This document shows, piece after piece, positions 44,321-54,906 of a stretch of DNA of 64,000 nucleotides. Position numbers and translations under genes: made by a program. The stretch is from Phialemonium atrogriseum. Its lineage: Eukaryota; Ascomycota; Sordariomycetes; Cephalothecales; Cephalothecaceae. The stretch spans positions 186,001 through 250,000 of the forward strand of contig NW_026848153.1 of the NCBI RefSeq assembly GCF_030411735.1, in the 5' to 3' direction. Below the pieces are notes generated by a model that worked only from the letters and a program-made list of their open reading frames with translations, did not search any database and had not been told where the DNA came from. The first letter of the stretch is position 1, and each line of letters begins with the position of its first letter.

Positions 44321-44645
44321 CTCCGCGGGCAGGGGCATTTAGCTATGCGGGTAGGGGCGGTTAGGTAGGTATTTGAGCAGGGTCATTCAGCTATTTAGGC
44401 AGGGGCATTTAACTGTTAGGGTAGGGGCATTTGGCTAGCCGTCGCTGTCACTATTGCTCTTGCTGTCGCCGTTGCCGTCGCCGTTGCCGTTACCGTCGTC
44501 GTCGCCGTTCCCGTCGCTTGTTCCGTGGCTGGCAGCTGGTCTTTTGATGGTCCAACTGTCCGAAGATTTTTGGCGGCCCGGAACCCCTGTCCAGCATTGA
44601 CCCCTGCCTGAATACTGCGTAGCCAAAATGCCCCTGCCCGCGGAG
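44321..44645. mobile_element. Candidate 325-bp inverted-repeat element (MITE-like)
   Basis: Perfect 20-bp terminal inverted repeats, CTCCGCGGGCAGGGGCATTT at 44321-44340 and its reverse complement at 44626-44645, bound a 325-bp segment. Variants of the GGCAGGGGCATTT core recur inside (about 44353, 44398 and 44420), as subterminal repeats do in some DNA transposons. There is no internal gene. I could not identify a clear target-site duplication. The outer CCGCGG is itself palindromic, which blurs the true ends. Non-autonomous DNA transposon is my best guess. Confidence 0.5.
44438..44519. repeat. Simple repeat of CCGTCG/CCGTTG-type hexamers
   Basis: About 80 bp of degenerate hexamer units (GTCGCC, GTTGCC, GTCGTC) inside the candidate inverted-repeat element. 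Two strands show long open but low-information frames here, which I treat as an effect of the repeat. Confidence 0.75.
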
Positions 44646-45010
44646 CCAAGCTCTTTTCCAATTACCTAGTCAACCACCACAAAATCGTACTAAGAACCGC
44701 CCTTACACTACAAATACAGGCTCTACTGCCTGTAATGGTCCGGAATTTGAAGCCAGCTTCTGGCGACTTTGGAATAAGTCTGATTTTGTACATTTAGTGT
44801 CCTCAGTCGCCACATCTGTAAGAATGAATAGGTCGGTACTCAGAATCTTACACCTCGCCTCTCAAATCGTCTCAGTGCCTCGACCATGTCATCGATCGTG
44901 CCTTCTCCGATCCTTTTCAATGGTAGCACGTGAACGAGACTGCCAGACGCCATACTCCCTAGTGGGAAGCCGATCGAACAAGGAGGCAGAACCACTGATC
45001 AGGCCATTCT
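44646..45010. other. Spacer between the inverted-repeat element and the F-box pseudogene
   Basis: 365 bp with no feature that I can support. Confidence 0.4.
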
Positions 45011-46670
45011 TTACATCATACCCTCCTGACGTATCTGCCACAGTGATACGGGATCAATAACTCCACCTGGCAAGCGCAAATGGTAAACGGCATCGCCATG
45101 GGAGTTGATAACACCCTGTACTCGTTCGTTCTTGATCTGTAGGTGGTAGAAATCAGAGGCAACCTTCTGCCAGGACTCAACCACATCATGACTGAGCTCA
45201 AGATCCCATGTACCACGCCATGTAAGAGTAGCTTGCCTACTGCCTTCCCCCAATGATAAATGACCGCACATGCTTCTCCCTGTTTACTATTCCATAATAC
45301 CATACTTGTCAACTGCGGCATATTTAGCGCAGCTAAACTAGCGTTATGTAATGATGTAGCAAACTCCTTTTGAGAAGCTGTGTGTGTTAAGATTGATGAT
45401 GTGAGTATTAATGATTGTAGGTGATGCCAGGTATAAGATGGCTGACAGGAGTGGAAAAACTGCTGAGCATCGATCATATATGAAATTGAAAGATGTTCAA
45501 AGTCACGTCTTTTCGAGGCGAAGGCTCTAACCAGCATGAGGTCTGCGATCGGGTTAGTATCTATAAGGCCCAAGTACGGCGTATTGCTGCGTAGTGCCAA
45601 CGCAAGCTGGTCATTGGAATCCTCAAAGATGGATACTGTTCTAACGTGGCTCGGTAGAGCGTCCTGAATGACCGAGGCCAGTTCTATCGAGGTATTAGAA
45701 GACCATCGAACAGGCGGTCGATACAGTATGTAACATACCCTTATCGTACGTGATCTTCCACGACCGCAGCCAAACACGCCATGGCTCGTAGACTATATTT
45801 TCCAGTCGAGGGAGTCTCTCCCATAAGAGCCGCAATGCCGCCGGAGAAATCTGACGTCGGACTTGTCGACGTATCACAAGCCCGGTAACTGCGTGAACCT
45901 CGGGGAGATTTTTCGGGAGGCTTAAGCAGAGCGTGGAGAAGAGTCGCAATATAGCTGGCGCACAAGGAGCCTCGACCTGCTGGCCATTGACCCAGCCGTG
46001 ACTTGGGTCATGACATCTAGTGGTAGCTTCCTGCTGGTGGACCAAATCTCCGCGATCTTCATGCTCAAGTCCAAAATGATAGTTTTTGAACCAGTGTTCT
46101 GAGTCGCTGGGTGAATAGGCGTTTAGCTCTAATATCAGACGGCCTGTGGGCTGCCATGTGCTAAGAACAGAAAACAGCTTCAGGATATTCTCTGATAATA
46201 CAGCTATGTCGTGACGTCCATGATTGTGACTCCATCTGCTGACAACAGCGACAGGTATATCGTGGAAGCTCAATATTCAGGCAGATATATTGAACAAGAT
46301 CCCTTTGTCGGGTAGCCATGTATTCGAGTTCCTCTAGGCATGATGCCTGTAATTTTAGTTGGTGGAAGTTCTTGCGTTCGACAAAGACCTGCCATTCTTT
46401 GCAAACAGCCGCCGAAGAAGCCCAGCCGCGATGCTTTTGGCGCAAAATTTCCTCTAGGATCATAAGACGGATCTCCACAGGTAACGAAGCCCAGGAGCTA
46501 CTAGTTCTTGCTGTTTTGGCGCTGCGAAGCATTCGTCCACAGAAGGCATTATCGCCCTGTCTCTTCGACATGTCAAGATAAAAGCTTGCCAGCTGGTAAT
46601 TGCGGTTGTAGAAAGGGAGAGCCCGTTGAGCAGGGTGAAGGTATTTAGCGAGGGTTTTGAAGAAAATCAA
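45011..46670 (-). pseudogene. F-box domain protein gene with two frameshifts
   Basis: The N-terminal part reads SLPVEIRLMILEEIL and VCKEWQVFVERKNFHQLKL, an F-box-like start of a protein family expanded in Fusarium and related fungi. Such proteins usually recruit substrates to SCF ubiquitin ligases. Continuity is lost near 46185-46200, where the frame must shift to reach ILKLFSVLSTWQPTGRL and ELNAYSPSDSEHWFKNYHF. A normal 55-bp intron (45738-45684) then joins SWKITYDK to ELASVIQDALPSHV. A second shift lies in a G run near 45244-45251, after EACAVIYHWG and before SRQATLTWRGTWDLEL. The end reads SLWQIRQEGMM. The start could be 46670 or 46571. Sequencing error in one or both places is possible; otherwise the gene is dead. 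Confidence 0.7.
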
Positions 46671-47321
46671 TCGATCGTCCCCAGGTGGGAGAAGTGGGGA
46701 AGACCTAAAGGTATTTATCTATCAAGAAGAGTTGACCTTGAGATGGAGCAGATGGCAGGCTTCGGAGGTGCATTGACAAAAAGAAAAGCTGTCCTCATGG
46801 GTCGAGACGCACGGGCGGTACCTGATTCCAGGTAACATTACATCCGTAGGTGGTTCCCATAGGCTGCCTTAGGTACCTAGGTAATCAAGCAGGTATGTAT
46901 TCCGTACCTCCCTCCACTTCGGTGGCCCTTGCCTTACCTTTTATTCAAAGAGCAAAAGATAGGTACTCCCTTTCAGAGGCGATTGAACTGTAATTTGACT
47001 CGCCGGTCGATTCTGGCACCCAAACCCCTAAACGAACCTTATCACAATTACGTTTCTTATCGGCGTTGCTAGTACCTCGACTTGCGCCGAGCATCCGTCG
47101 TCATAGGTGGCCTATTTGGCTGGCTCGTGATCACGGTATGTATCTAGCAGCTTACGACTACGAACGTGCAGTCCTAGAAGAGACAGAGAGAGGGCGTTGA
47201 CCATCTAAGCCACAACATCTCTCCTTGGGAAGAGCTGCGTGTCAGAGGGGCAGACTTGTCTTTGAATTTCAACCGTCCCCATCAGCCTGGGTAGTTTGGA
47301 GGGCGTCGGCCCAGATGCGGG
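46671..47321. promoter_or_regulatory. Divergent region between the F-box pseudogene and NEO1
   Basis: 651 bp upstream of the NEO1 start. GGTACCTAGGTA- and TAGGTAC-like palindromic pieces occur at 46860-46890 and 46960. No coding sequence is seen. Confidence 0.35.
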
Positions 47322-50300
47322 ATGCCTCCTCCAACCTACAACTACCCGACGAAGCCGCCCGAATCCCCGGCCGATGATTCCGACTCAGACCTCGAAATCG
47401 ATCTTCAGGAGCTCGACCCAACTACGACCAGTACGGGCAACTCTCGCGAGCGGCGGGGTCCTGGGCTTCTGGGCTACGACCGCAATACCGTTGAACAGCC
47501 GGCTCCCAGAATAGCTCTGCGCAAACTTCGTATGGGTGGTCTACGACGAACTGGGAATCGCAACAGGGAATATGGAGAGCTGGGTCAAGGCAGGGATGGG
47601 CAGGACGAGGGCGAGGGCTCAGAAGCGCACCTAGCAGATGGAGAAGGGTATGTGTCGCGCTACTCGGATGGCAGCGGAGGTGGCGGTGACGACGACGCCC
47701 CTCTGCTCAGTGGGCATGGCGGCCGGGGAAGGAGGCGCCGCTCGTTCACAAACGAGAGCCTTCGGGGCCTGGCAACCAGTTTACGGCTGCCGAGCTTCAT
47801 GTCCGGGGGGGGGGGAGAGCAAAGGGACGATCAGAGCGACGACCAGGATGAAGACGACCCGTCATCTTCCAGAGTCGTGGTAGTGGGTGCCGTCCAATCG
47901 ACGCGCTTCCCTCCGAACACCATATCGAATGCGAAATACACACCGCTCAGCTTCCTACCTGTTACCCTCTATAACGAATTCTCCTTCTTCTTCAACATGT
48001 ATTTCCTCCTGGTTGCCCTATCACAGGCGATACCGCAGCTGAGGATAGGATACCTGTCCACATACATCGCACCGTTGGCCTTTGTATTGGTTATCACTCT
48101 CGGAAAAGAAGCTTACGACGACATCGAGAGGCGCAGGAGAGATAACGAGGCCAACTCTGAAGAATACACCATTCTGCAGTTCGTCGAGCCCGGCAGCCGG
48201 GTATTATCCACTCGGCCCAACAAGAAGTTGAAGTCGGCCTCGATAAAGAAGGGGTCAAAAAGGAGGACCCAGGAGAGAGACCGCCTGTCGGATATCCAGG
48301 AAGAGGAGGAGCAGATTGAGGCCGACGGCACCTGGAGGCAGCCCCCATATTCCGTCAACGAGATCAGTCGGAAGTCGCGCGACCTCAAAGTCGGCGACGT
48401 GCTAAAACTCACCAAAGGGCAGCGTGTGCCAGCAGACGTTATTATTCTAAAATGTCTAGCGCAGGAGTCGTCGAATCCGATGGCGGCCGTGGAAGAACCC
48501 CCAAAGGAGGACGAGCCGCTCTTAGTTGACCATGTTGGCCAGTCTGATGAGGCGACTTCGGCAGCAAATAGCGGCGGAAACGAAGAAACCCAACCCGGCG
48601 CAGAGGGGAGTTCGACGGGCGAGACGTTCATCCGAACGGACCAGTTGGACGGCGAGACGGACTGGAAGTTGCGCCTGGCATCTCCCCTGTCGCAAAACCT
48701 GCCAGTAGAGGAGCTGATTCGCCTGCGTGTTACTGGAGGGAAGCCGGATAGGAAGGTCAACGAGTTTGCGGGAACAATCGACTTGGTCCCTTCAAGACAG
48801 GATGCCATCGCTGGGGGCGCATCTGATGATGCCACAGGCAATGATCACACCAGCTCGGCACCCTTGTCGATTGATAACACTGCGTGGGCCAATACGGTTA
48901 TTGCATCCCAGGCAACGACTCTGGCTGTGATTGCCTACACGGGCCCCCAAACCCGATCAGCTCTCTCAACGTCACCGTCGCGGTCGAAGACGGGTCTTCT
49001 GGAATATGAAATCAACTCCCTGACCAAAATCCTCTGCTTCCTGACCTTGGGCCTCTCCATCATCCTGGTTGCCCTGGAGGGTTTTGGCAGCACGAAGGGC
49101 AACGTGTGGTATATCAAGATCATGAGGTTCCTGGTCTTGTTCTCCACGATCGTGCCCATCAGTCTCCGGGTGAACCTGGACCTTGGAAAGAGCGTGTACT
49201 CGTGGTTCATTCAGCGTGATCCGGGCATTCCAGGTGCCGTTGTGCGGACCAGTACAATACCAGAAGACCTGGGCCGAATCGAATACCTCCTGAGTGACAA
49301 GACGGGGACCTTGACGCAAAACGAGATGGAGATGAAGAAGATACACGTCGGAACCGTCTCGTACGCCAACGATGCGATGGACGAAGTTTCCACTTACATC
49401 AAGCAGGGCTTCTCCCTCTCTCCAGCGGACCCGGGGACCAGCTCATCTTTGGTCACGCCATCCTCGGCGCTCTCTGCGACCGCCAATGTGGGAGCCACGC
49501 GCACACGTCGGGAAATTGGCTCTCGGGTGCGCGATGTCGTCTTGGCGCTAGCTCTATGTCACAACGTTACTCCAACCACCGAGGAGGAAGATGGGAAGGT
49601 CGTCACCTCGTATCAAGCGTCATCCCCGGATGAGATTGCCATAGTCAGGTGGACCGAATCTGTTGGCCTACGTTTGACTCACAGAGACCGCCGGGGAATG
49701 CTCCTCGAATCCTCGGAAACTAGCCGACCGGTTGTCCAAGTCCGGATACTTGACGTATTCCCCTTCACTTCGGAGGGGAAGCGAATGGGGATCGTTGTCC
49801 AGTTCTACGAACACTCGCAGTCTCGACTCCCAGATGTTGACAGTGGCGAGATATGGTTCTACCAGAAGGGTGCCGATACTGTCATGGGTTCCATCGTCGC
49901 AGCCAACGATTGGCTCGACGAGGAGACGGCGAACATGGCTCGCGAGGGCCTCCGCACTCTGGTGGTCGGACGGAAACGCCTATCCCCGAGTCAGTACCGG
50001 GAGTTCTCGTCAAAGTACCAGGAAGCCTCCCTAGCCATCAGTGGCCGAGACTCGAGCATGCAGTTTGTCGTCTCCCAATATCTGGAGCACGACCTCGAGC
50101 TTCTGGGTGTTACAGGAGTCGAGGACAAGCTCCAGAGGGACGTCAAGCCGTCTCTCGAACTTCTCCGCAATGCCGGCATCAAGATCTGGATGTTGACCGG
50201 CGACAAGGTCGAGACGGCAAGGTGCGTGGCTGTCAGCTCGAGGTTGGTCGCGCGTGGCCAGTACATCTACACAATTGCCAAGCTCAAGGGGAGGGCGGCG

Positions 50301-51434
50301 GCCCAGGACCACCTAGACTTCCTTAGGAGCAAGACCGACGCTTGCCTGTTGATCGACGGGGAAAGCCTTAATCTGTTCCTGACCCACCTCAGGGTCGAGT
50401 TCATCTCGGTTGCAGTCCAACTCCCCGCCGTCGTTGCTTGCCGATGCTCGCCCATGCAGAAAGCCGAGGTGGCGAAGCTCATCAAGGAATACACGAAGAA
50501 GCGGGTGTGCTGCATTGGCGACGGCGGCAACGACGTCTCCATGATCCAGGCAGCTGATGTCGGCGTCGGCATCGTCGGCAAGGAAGGACGGCAGGCCAGT
50601 CTCGCGGCCGACTTTTCCATCGAGCAGTTCCACCACCTGACCAAACTCCTGGTGTGGCATGGCCGCAACAGCTACAAGAGGAGCGCCAAGCTTGCCCAGT
50701 TCGTCATCCATCGTGGCTTGATCATCGCTGTGTGTCAGACCATGTATAGCATCGCCCTGAACTTTGAGCCCGAAGGACTCTACAAGGTTGGTCCCATGCT
50801 CATGTCAAATCTCACATCTCGACTTTTCTCTTGCTAACCAGTGTCCAGGACTGGCTTCTCGTCGGCTACGCGACCGTGTACACGGCAGCCCCCGTCTTGT
50901 CTCTCGTCTTGGACAAGGATGTCGATGAGAATCTTGCGAATCTCTACCCCGAGCTGTACAAGGAGCTCACGTCCGGGCGGTCACTCTCCTACCGCACCTT
51001 CTTCGTCTGGGTCTTCGTGTCCATCTACCAAGGGAGCATGATCCAGGGTCTCTCGCAGATCCTGACCGAGGTCGACGGAAAGAGGATGGTGACCGTCAGC
51101 TACATAGTCTTGGTCCTTAACGAGCTGCTCATGGTCGCCATCGAGATCACGACGTGGCACTGGGTCATGGCTCTCTCCATTGTCGGCACCTTCCTCGTCT
51201 TCGTCGGGTCGGTCCCGTTCCTCGGAACCTACTTCGATCTCGAGTTCATCCTCACGCTGTAAGTGCCGGGCCCTCACTCCTTAACAGCAGTTAGGTTTCT
51301 AATGGGTTGGGACCAGCGGTTTCCTCTGGCGCGTCTCTGCGATCGCGGCTGTCTCTCTGATCCCCCCCTACGCTGGGAAACTCATCAGCAGGACGATGAA
51401 GCCTCCGTCGTATAGAAAGGTCCAGGGCATATGA
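47322..51434 (+). CDS. NEO1: P4-type ATPase, Neo1 class (phospholipid flippase)
   Basis: Three exons, 47322-50786, 50849-51258 and 51317-51434, give 1330 residues. Neo1-class flippases work without a Cdc50 partner and maintain phosphatidylethanolamine asymmetry in endosome/Golgi membranes. The N-terminus is a cytosolic acidic/Gly-rich tail. The flippase start FPPNTISNAKYTPLSFLPVT and NEFSFFFNMYFLLVALSQ lead into the first membrane pair. The actuator loop has DQLDGETDWKLR, and the phosphorylation site SDKTGTLTQNE lies near residue 659. The nucleotide domain contains the conserved MLTGDKVETA and GDGGNDVSMIQAADVGVGI. The last exons add the C-terminal membrane segments and end in MKPPSYRKVQGI. 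Introns are 62 and 58 bp. Confidence 0.94.
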
Positions 51435-51732
51435 GCGGGTCTCGTATTTCACGATATCATTGCATCGTACGGCGTTGGGGGAGGGCATTTGTCACAACTC
51501 GTGTGTAAGACGGCGTGGGATGAAGTATCAGTGTAGTCATCTTTGTAGCTCTACATTGCAATGACACAATACCATGGACGCAAGGCATACACATGTGATT
51601 TGCACTCTTGGTATTACAATATCATGCAGTCTATACAGAAACTCGAGGCAACAGCCGCCAGCCCAGAAACAACCCCCTCACCCGCATCCCCATAAACCTT
51701 GCAAATTGCGTATGTGCGCGTGCGTAACGTGC
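51435..51732. other. Spacer between the convergent NEO1 and CYC2-like genes
   Basis: 298 bp containing both 3' flanks. No other feature is seen. Confidence 0.4.
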
Positions 51733-53328
51733 TCACAGCTTTAAAACAAGCCAGTCCCGCCATAACTCGGGGTCCTGCCTCCTCAGCCGACCAAGCAGTC
51801 CCGACACAGGGCCCTGCAGCTCATGGCCCCCCGCCCACCTCTTGGGGCCGGCATACGCCTCCACGAACCCATCCGGCCCAGACACGAAGAGGAGGTTCTT
51901 CTTATTCTTGTTGTTGCCGGGGGTTGCGCAGGCGCATTCCTCCCCGGGGACTTCCCTCGCGGGTCGAGCCGCGACCCATTTCTGGGCGTGGAGCCGGCAC
52001 TCGGCGGAGGCGGAGGCGGAGGCGGAGGCGGGGGCGGGGGAGGAGGAGGAGGAGGAGGAGGAGGCGGCGCGAGTGACGTCCGCCGCGGTGATGAAGGTCC
52101 GCTCCTCGTCGACGGCGCACCGGACCGTGAGCCTGCCCGGGTGCCGCGCCTGCATGTCGGCGAGCTGCGCGACGATTGCGTTCCTCCCATTTCCCCCGTT
52201 CAACTTCCCTTCTCCTTCTCCGTCGCAGCCCTTGCAGTCGGGGCGCTGCCGGTTGGCCCAGACGATCGAGACGGTGGGTTTCGCATCCCCATCGTCCCCA
52301 TCCCCGTCCAGGAGCGCGCTTGCGACCTGCAACGCCGGCGCGACGCCCGTCCCGCCGGCGAGGAAGACGACCGTTCCGCCTCTCGCACCGGCACCGGAAC
52401 CGGCACCGCCGAGGCGGGCCCGCACGTCGTAGCCGAGGTGCGGCCCGCGGAGGTCGACGTCGTCGCCGACGCGCAGGCCGGCCAGGTACGACGAGACCTC
52501 GCCGCCCGCGAGGCGGCGGACGAGGAAGCGCAGGGAGCCGTCGTCGTCGGACTCTGCGCCTTCGGAGGGGCTGAGGGGTGGTAGGGGCGTGTACTCGCGC
52601 GCCACCTGCAGCTGGGGCTGGCGGACCTCGACGGACCAGAGACCGTGCGACCGGGCGGCGGAGATGGCGGGTCCGCTGGAGTGGGCGAGGCGGAGGAAGA
52701 GGGGCCAGTAGAACCGGAACCGGGGGACGGGGGAGTCGAGGAGGGTGGCGGGGGAGTCGGCGTGCGTGGCGAGGAAGAAGGTGGTTAGCCGAGAGGGGGG
52801 CCCGCTGTGCTTGGGGCGGACGGTCAGGATGAAGGCCGTGGGGGAGATCTGCTCCTTCGAGACGATGGTGAAGGGGACGAAGGAGTCTTGGTTGAGCGGC
52901 CGGCCGCGCACCCAGGAGAGGATGGTGGTGCTGAGGCCGGTGGCGTCGCTGGTGATGTTGAATGCGAGGAGGAGGAGGATGCCCTGGACCGTCCGGCGTA
53001 TGAGCTTCCAGGCGGTATGGGCGGTGGCTCTCTGGGAACTCTGGCTAGAGCCTTGGTCCGGCCCTTTCCCAAACTCTCGGGATCCTTGAGGGTTTTGAGG
53101 GCGGTACAAGTGCCGCGTCGTATGCAGGCACCTCCATCCCCGCTGTGTGACAGGCAACTGTCTTGCTGATGGCCATCGGTGATGGACTGAATTGGGGATG
53201 AGAAGCTCAATCCAACCCAGTGGTGAGGGTCTCACTCCCCGGACTCCCATCACCACCTCCAGCCCCTCTCTCGGCGGGAATCTCATACACAAATACCTTG
53301 GGCTCATACTAATGTCATGACATCCCAA
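51733..53328 (-). CDS. CYC2: CYC2-like mitochondrial FAD/NAD oxidoreductase
   Basis: One contiguous frame of 531 codons. Cyc2 is an inner-membrane flavoprotein that assists haem attachment to cytochrome c in the intermembrane space. After a basic N-terminus (RGWRCLHTTRHLYRPQN) and a membrane segment (VQGILLLLAFNITS) comes a ferredoxin-reductase-type FAD domain with FTIVSKEQISPTAFILTV. The NAD-binding part has VVFLAGGTGVAPALQVASALL, and the C-terminus reads LFVSGPDGFVEAYAGPKRW then DWLVLKL, both Cyc2 hallmarks. A Ser run and an Ala-Ser repeat interrupt the NAD domain (about residues 415-440). Several in-frame ATGs (53328, 53307, 53286, 53250) make the start uncertain; a 5' intron is possible. 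It is tandem with AIM32, another mitochondrial redox protein gene. Confidence 0.85.
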   Translation of the reverse strand: MGCHDISMSPRYLCMRFPPREGLEVVMGVRGVRPSPLGWIELLIPNSVHHRWPSARQLPVTQRGWRCLHTTRHLYRPQNPQGSREFGKGPDQGSSQSSQRATAHTAWKLIRRTVQGILLLLAFNITSDATGLSTTILSWVRGRPLNQDSFVPFTIVSKEQISPTAFILTVRPKHSGPPSRLTTFFLATHADSPATLLDSPVPRFRFYWPLFLRLAHSSGPAISAARSHGLWSVEVRQPQLQVAREYTPLPPLSPSEGAESDDDGSLRFLVRRLAGGEVSSYLAGLRVGDDVDLRGPHLGYDVRARLGGAGSGAGARGGTVVFLAGGTGVAPALQVASALLDGDGDDGDAKPTVSIVWANRQRPDCKGCDGEGEGKLNGGNGRNAIVAQLADMQARHPGRLTVRCAVDEERTFITAADVTRAASSSSSSSSPAPASASASASAECRLHAQKWVAARPAREVPGEECACATPGNNKNKKNLLFVSGPDGFVEAYAGPKRWAGGHELQGPVSGLLGRLRRQDPELWRDWLVLKL

Positions 53329-53582
53329 CCATTGTAAAATTTATCTCCAAAGCCGCGTGTCGGACAATTCTCTTGGCTGTGGAATAGAAGTCGTGAGAAC
53401 GTATTTTTAGCAGGGAAATAAATATCGTTATAACGGGTACAGTGCAAGTAACAGGAATGCCCCATCTTCCGGCCAACTCGTCGTGCCCTTGTTTTATGAA
53501 TATATTCCTAGATTGAAGGCTTAGGTTGTACAGGGTTAAAAGGGACGCCTCCCAGCCTCCTCTACCTGTAAGTCTATACATT

Positions 53583-54696
53583 CTATAACCTCAGGATCTC
53601 ACCGGATCGTTTAATAGCCCCCCTGAACAATTCCGCAATGACGTTACCCTTCAGAATCGTCTCCTTGATCAGGCCCTGGACGTGTCTCGGTTCAATTCTC
53701 CCGTACCAGACCCCATGACCAGCCAGCGGGTGTGCCGATCCATCTTCTGTTTTCAGGTGTGGCGGCAAGTAGATGATTAGGTTACCCGCAAATTTATGCC
53801 CTCCAATGTGGCTGATCAGGCCGATTCGGGACGTGTACATGCGGTTGGAAACATCGCCCGCGATAGCACCCGCATTTGGCACCTCGGCTTCAACCGGGCC
53901 GGACAGGACCTCGATGCCCCGCTCGGGGAGCCTGTCACCGAACTCTTGACGTAGCGCAGGACCCATGACACCGCACCGCATATCCCTCCCGCCGTGTCCG
54001 CATATCAGCACCAGGATGTCGTCTACATCCCGCACGCCCCACAGCAAGCTCTGGTAGGCGGGCTTCCGGAGTAACCTGTCCCGGTGGATCGGCGACAGCC
54101 CGTCATGCGCGGAGTGCAGCTTCTCGGGGAGGAGGTAGCCCTTGGCCAGCGCCTCGACGCTGTCGAAGGACACGCGCGGGATGAAGGGGACGTATTTGAA
54201 GGCAGGGAGCATGTATACGGATGCCGTCTGCAGCTCCGTTCGCTGGGGTACCGAGGACGGGAAAGACGAGTTCAGGACAGAGATGTTATTGAAAGGCTGG
54301 AGTGGTTGCCGTTAGCTCAAAAGTAACCTTGTAATATTGGTAATCGACTCTTTCCCAACTCACGTCGTTGTAGACGCCCCCGCGGCCAACGAGCTCCCGC
54401 AGGTCCGCGGCCAGATTGTCGCCGCTGTTTTCCTCCTCTATCCTCGACGGCCAATCGTCCTTGCCCGTGCATACGAGGACATGCTGGGCATAATTGGAGA
54501 TGAGGCCGTTCAGGGGAGTCTTCTGATCGATCTCGAGCCCCTCGGGCATCTCGGGAGTCGCGGCGCAGGGACATGTCGGCGCAGGACAGGTCTGGATGGT
54601 TGGAAAAGCGGGCGGCTTCGTACTGAGGCGCCTTCGCGAAGCGGCAGCAACTATGGGGCTTGCGCATGCTCGCGAAACCCTGGCGAGGAATACCAT
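53583..54696 (-). CDS. AIM32: AIM32-like sucrase/ferredoxin-like protein, mitochondrial
   Basis: Two exons, 54696-54364 and 54296-53583, with a 67-bp intron, give 348 residues. Yeast Aim32 is a mitochondrial thioredoxin-like iron-sulphur protein involved in redox quality control and disulphide states of imported proteins. The presequence is basic (FLARVSRACASPIVAAASRR), then a Cys pair region TCPAPTCPCAATPE, and EGLEIDQKTPLNGLISNYAQH. The thioredoxin-like ferredoxin part carries LLWGVRDVDDILVLICGHGGRD with Cys, and ISHIGGHKFAGNLIIYLP with the His that ligates the cluster. The start at 54696 gives the presequence; the frame stays open upstream to an ATG at 54933. Splicing phase 0 joins GVYND to PFNNISVL. 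Confidence 0.9.
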
Positions 54697-54906
54697 TGGC
54701 ACGGAAGAAGGACGGGAAGGTCTCCTGCAGATCGGAAGGGCTGTCTGCTTGGAATCAGACGTTGCATGTTGGATGGGAAGTCCAGAGCGCCCAACTGTGT
54801 TAATAACCTGCTGCCATCTAGGACCTTGGTTGATGATGTCGGCGACCGAAGACACTGCTCCGAGAGAGCTCCATAATGCATCTAACCGAGCCCCACATCC
54901 TCGATA
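54697..54906. promoter_or_regulatory. Short divergent region between AIM32 and the APH-like gene
   Basis: 210 bp between two divergent start codons, if both starts are correctly placed. It is too short and too unremarkable to name individual sites. Confidence 0.35.
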
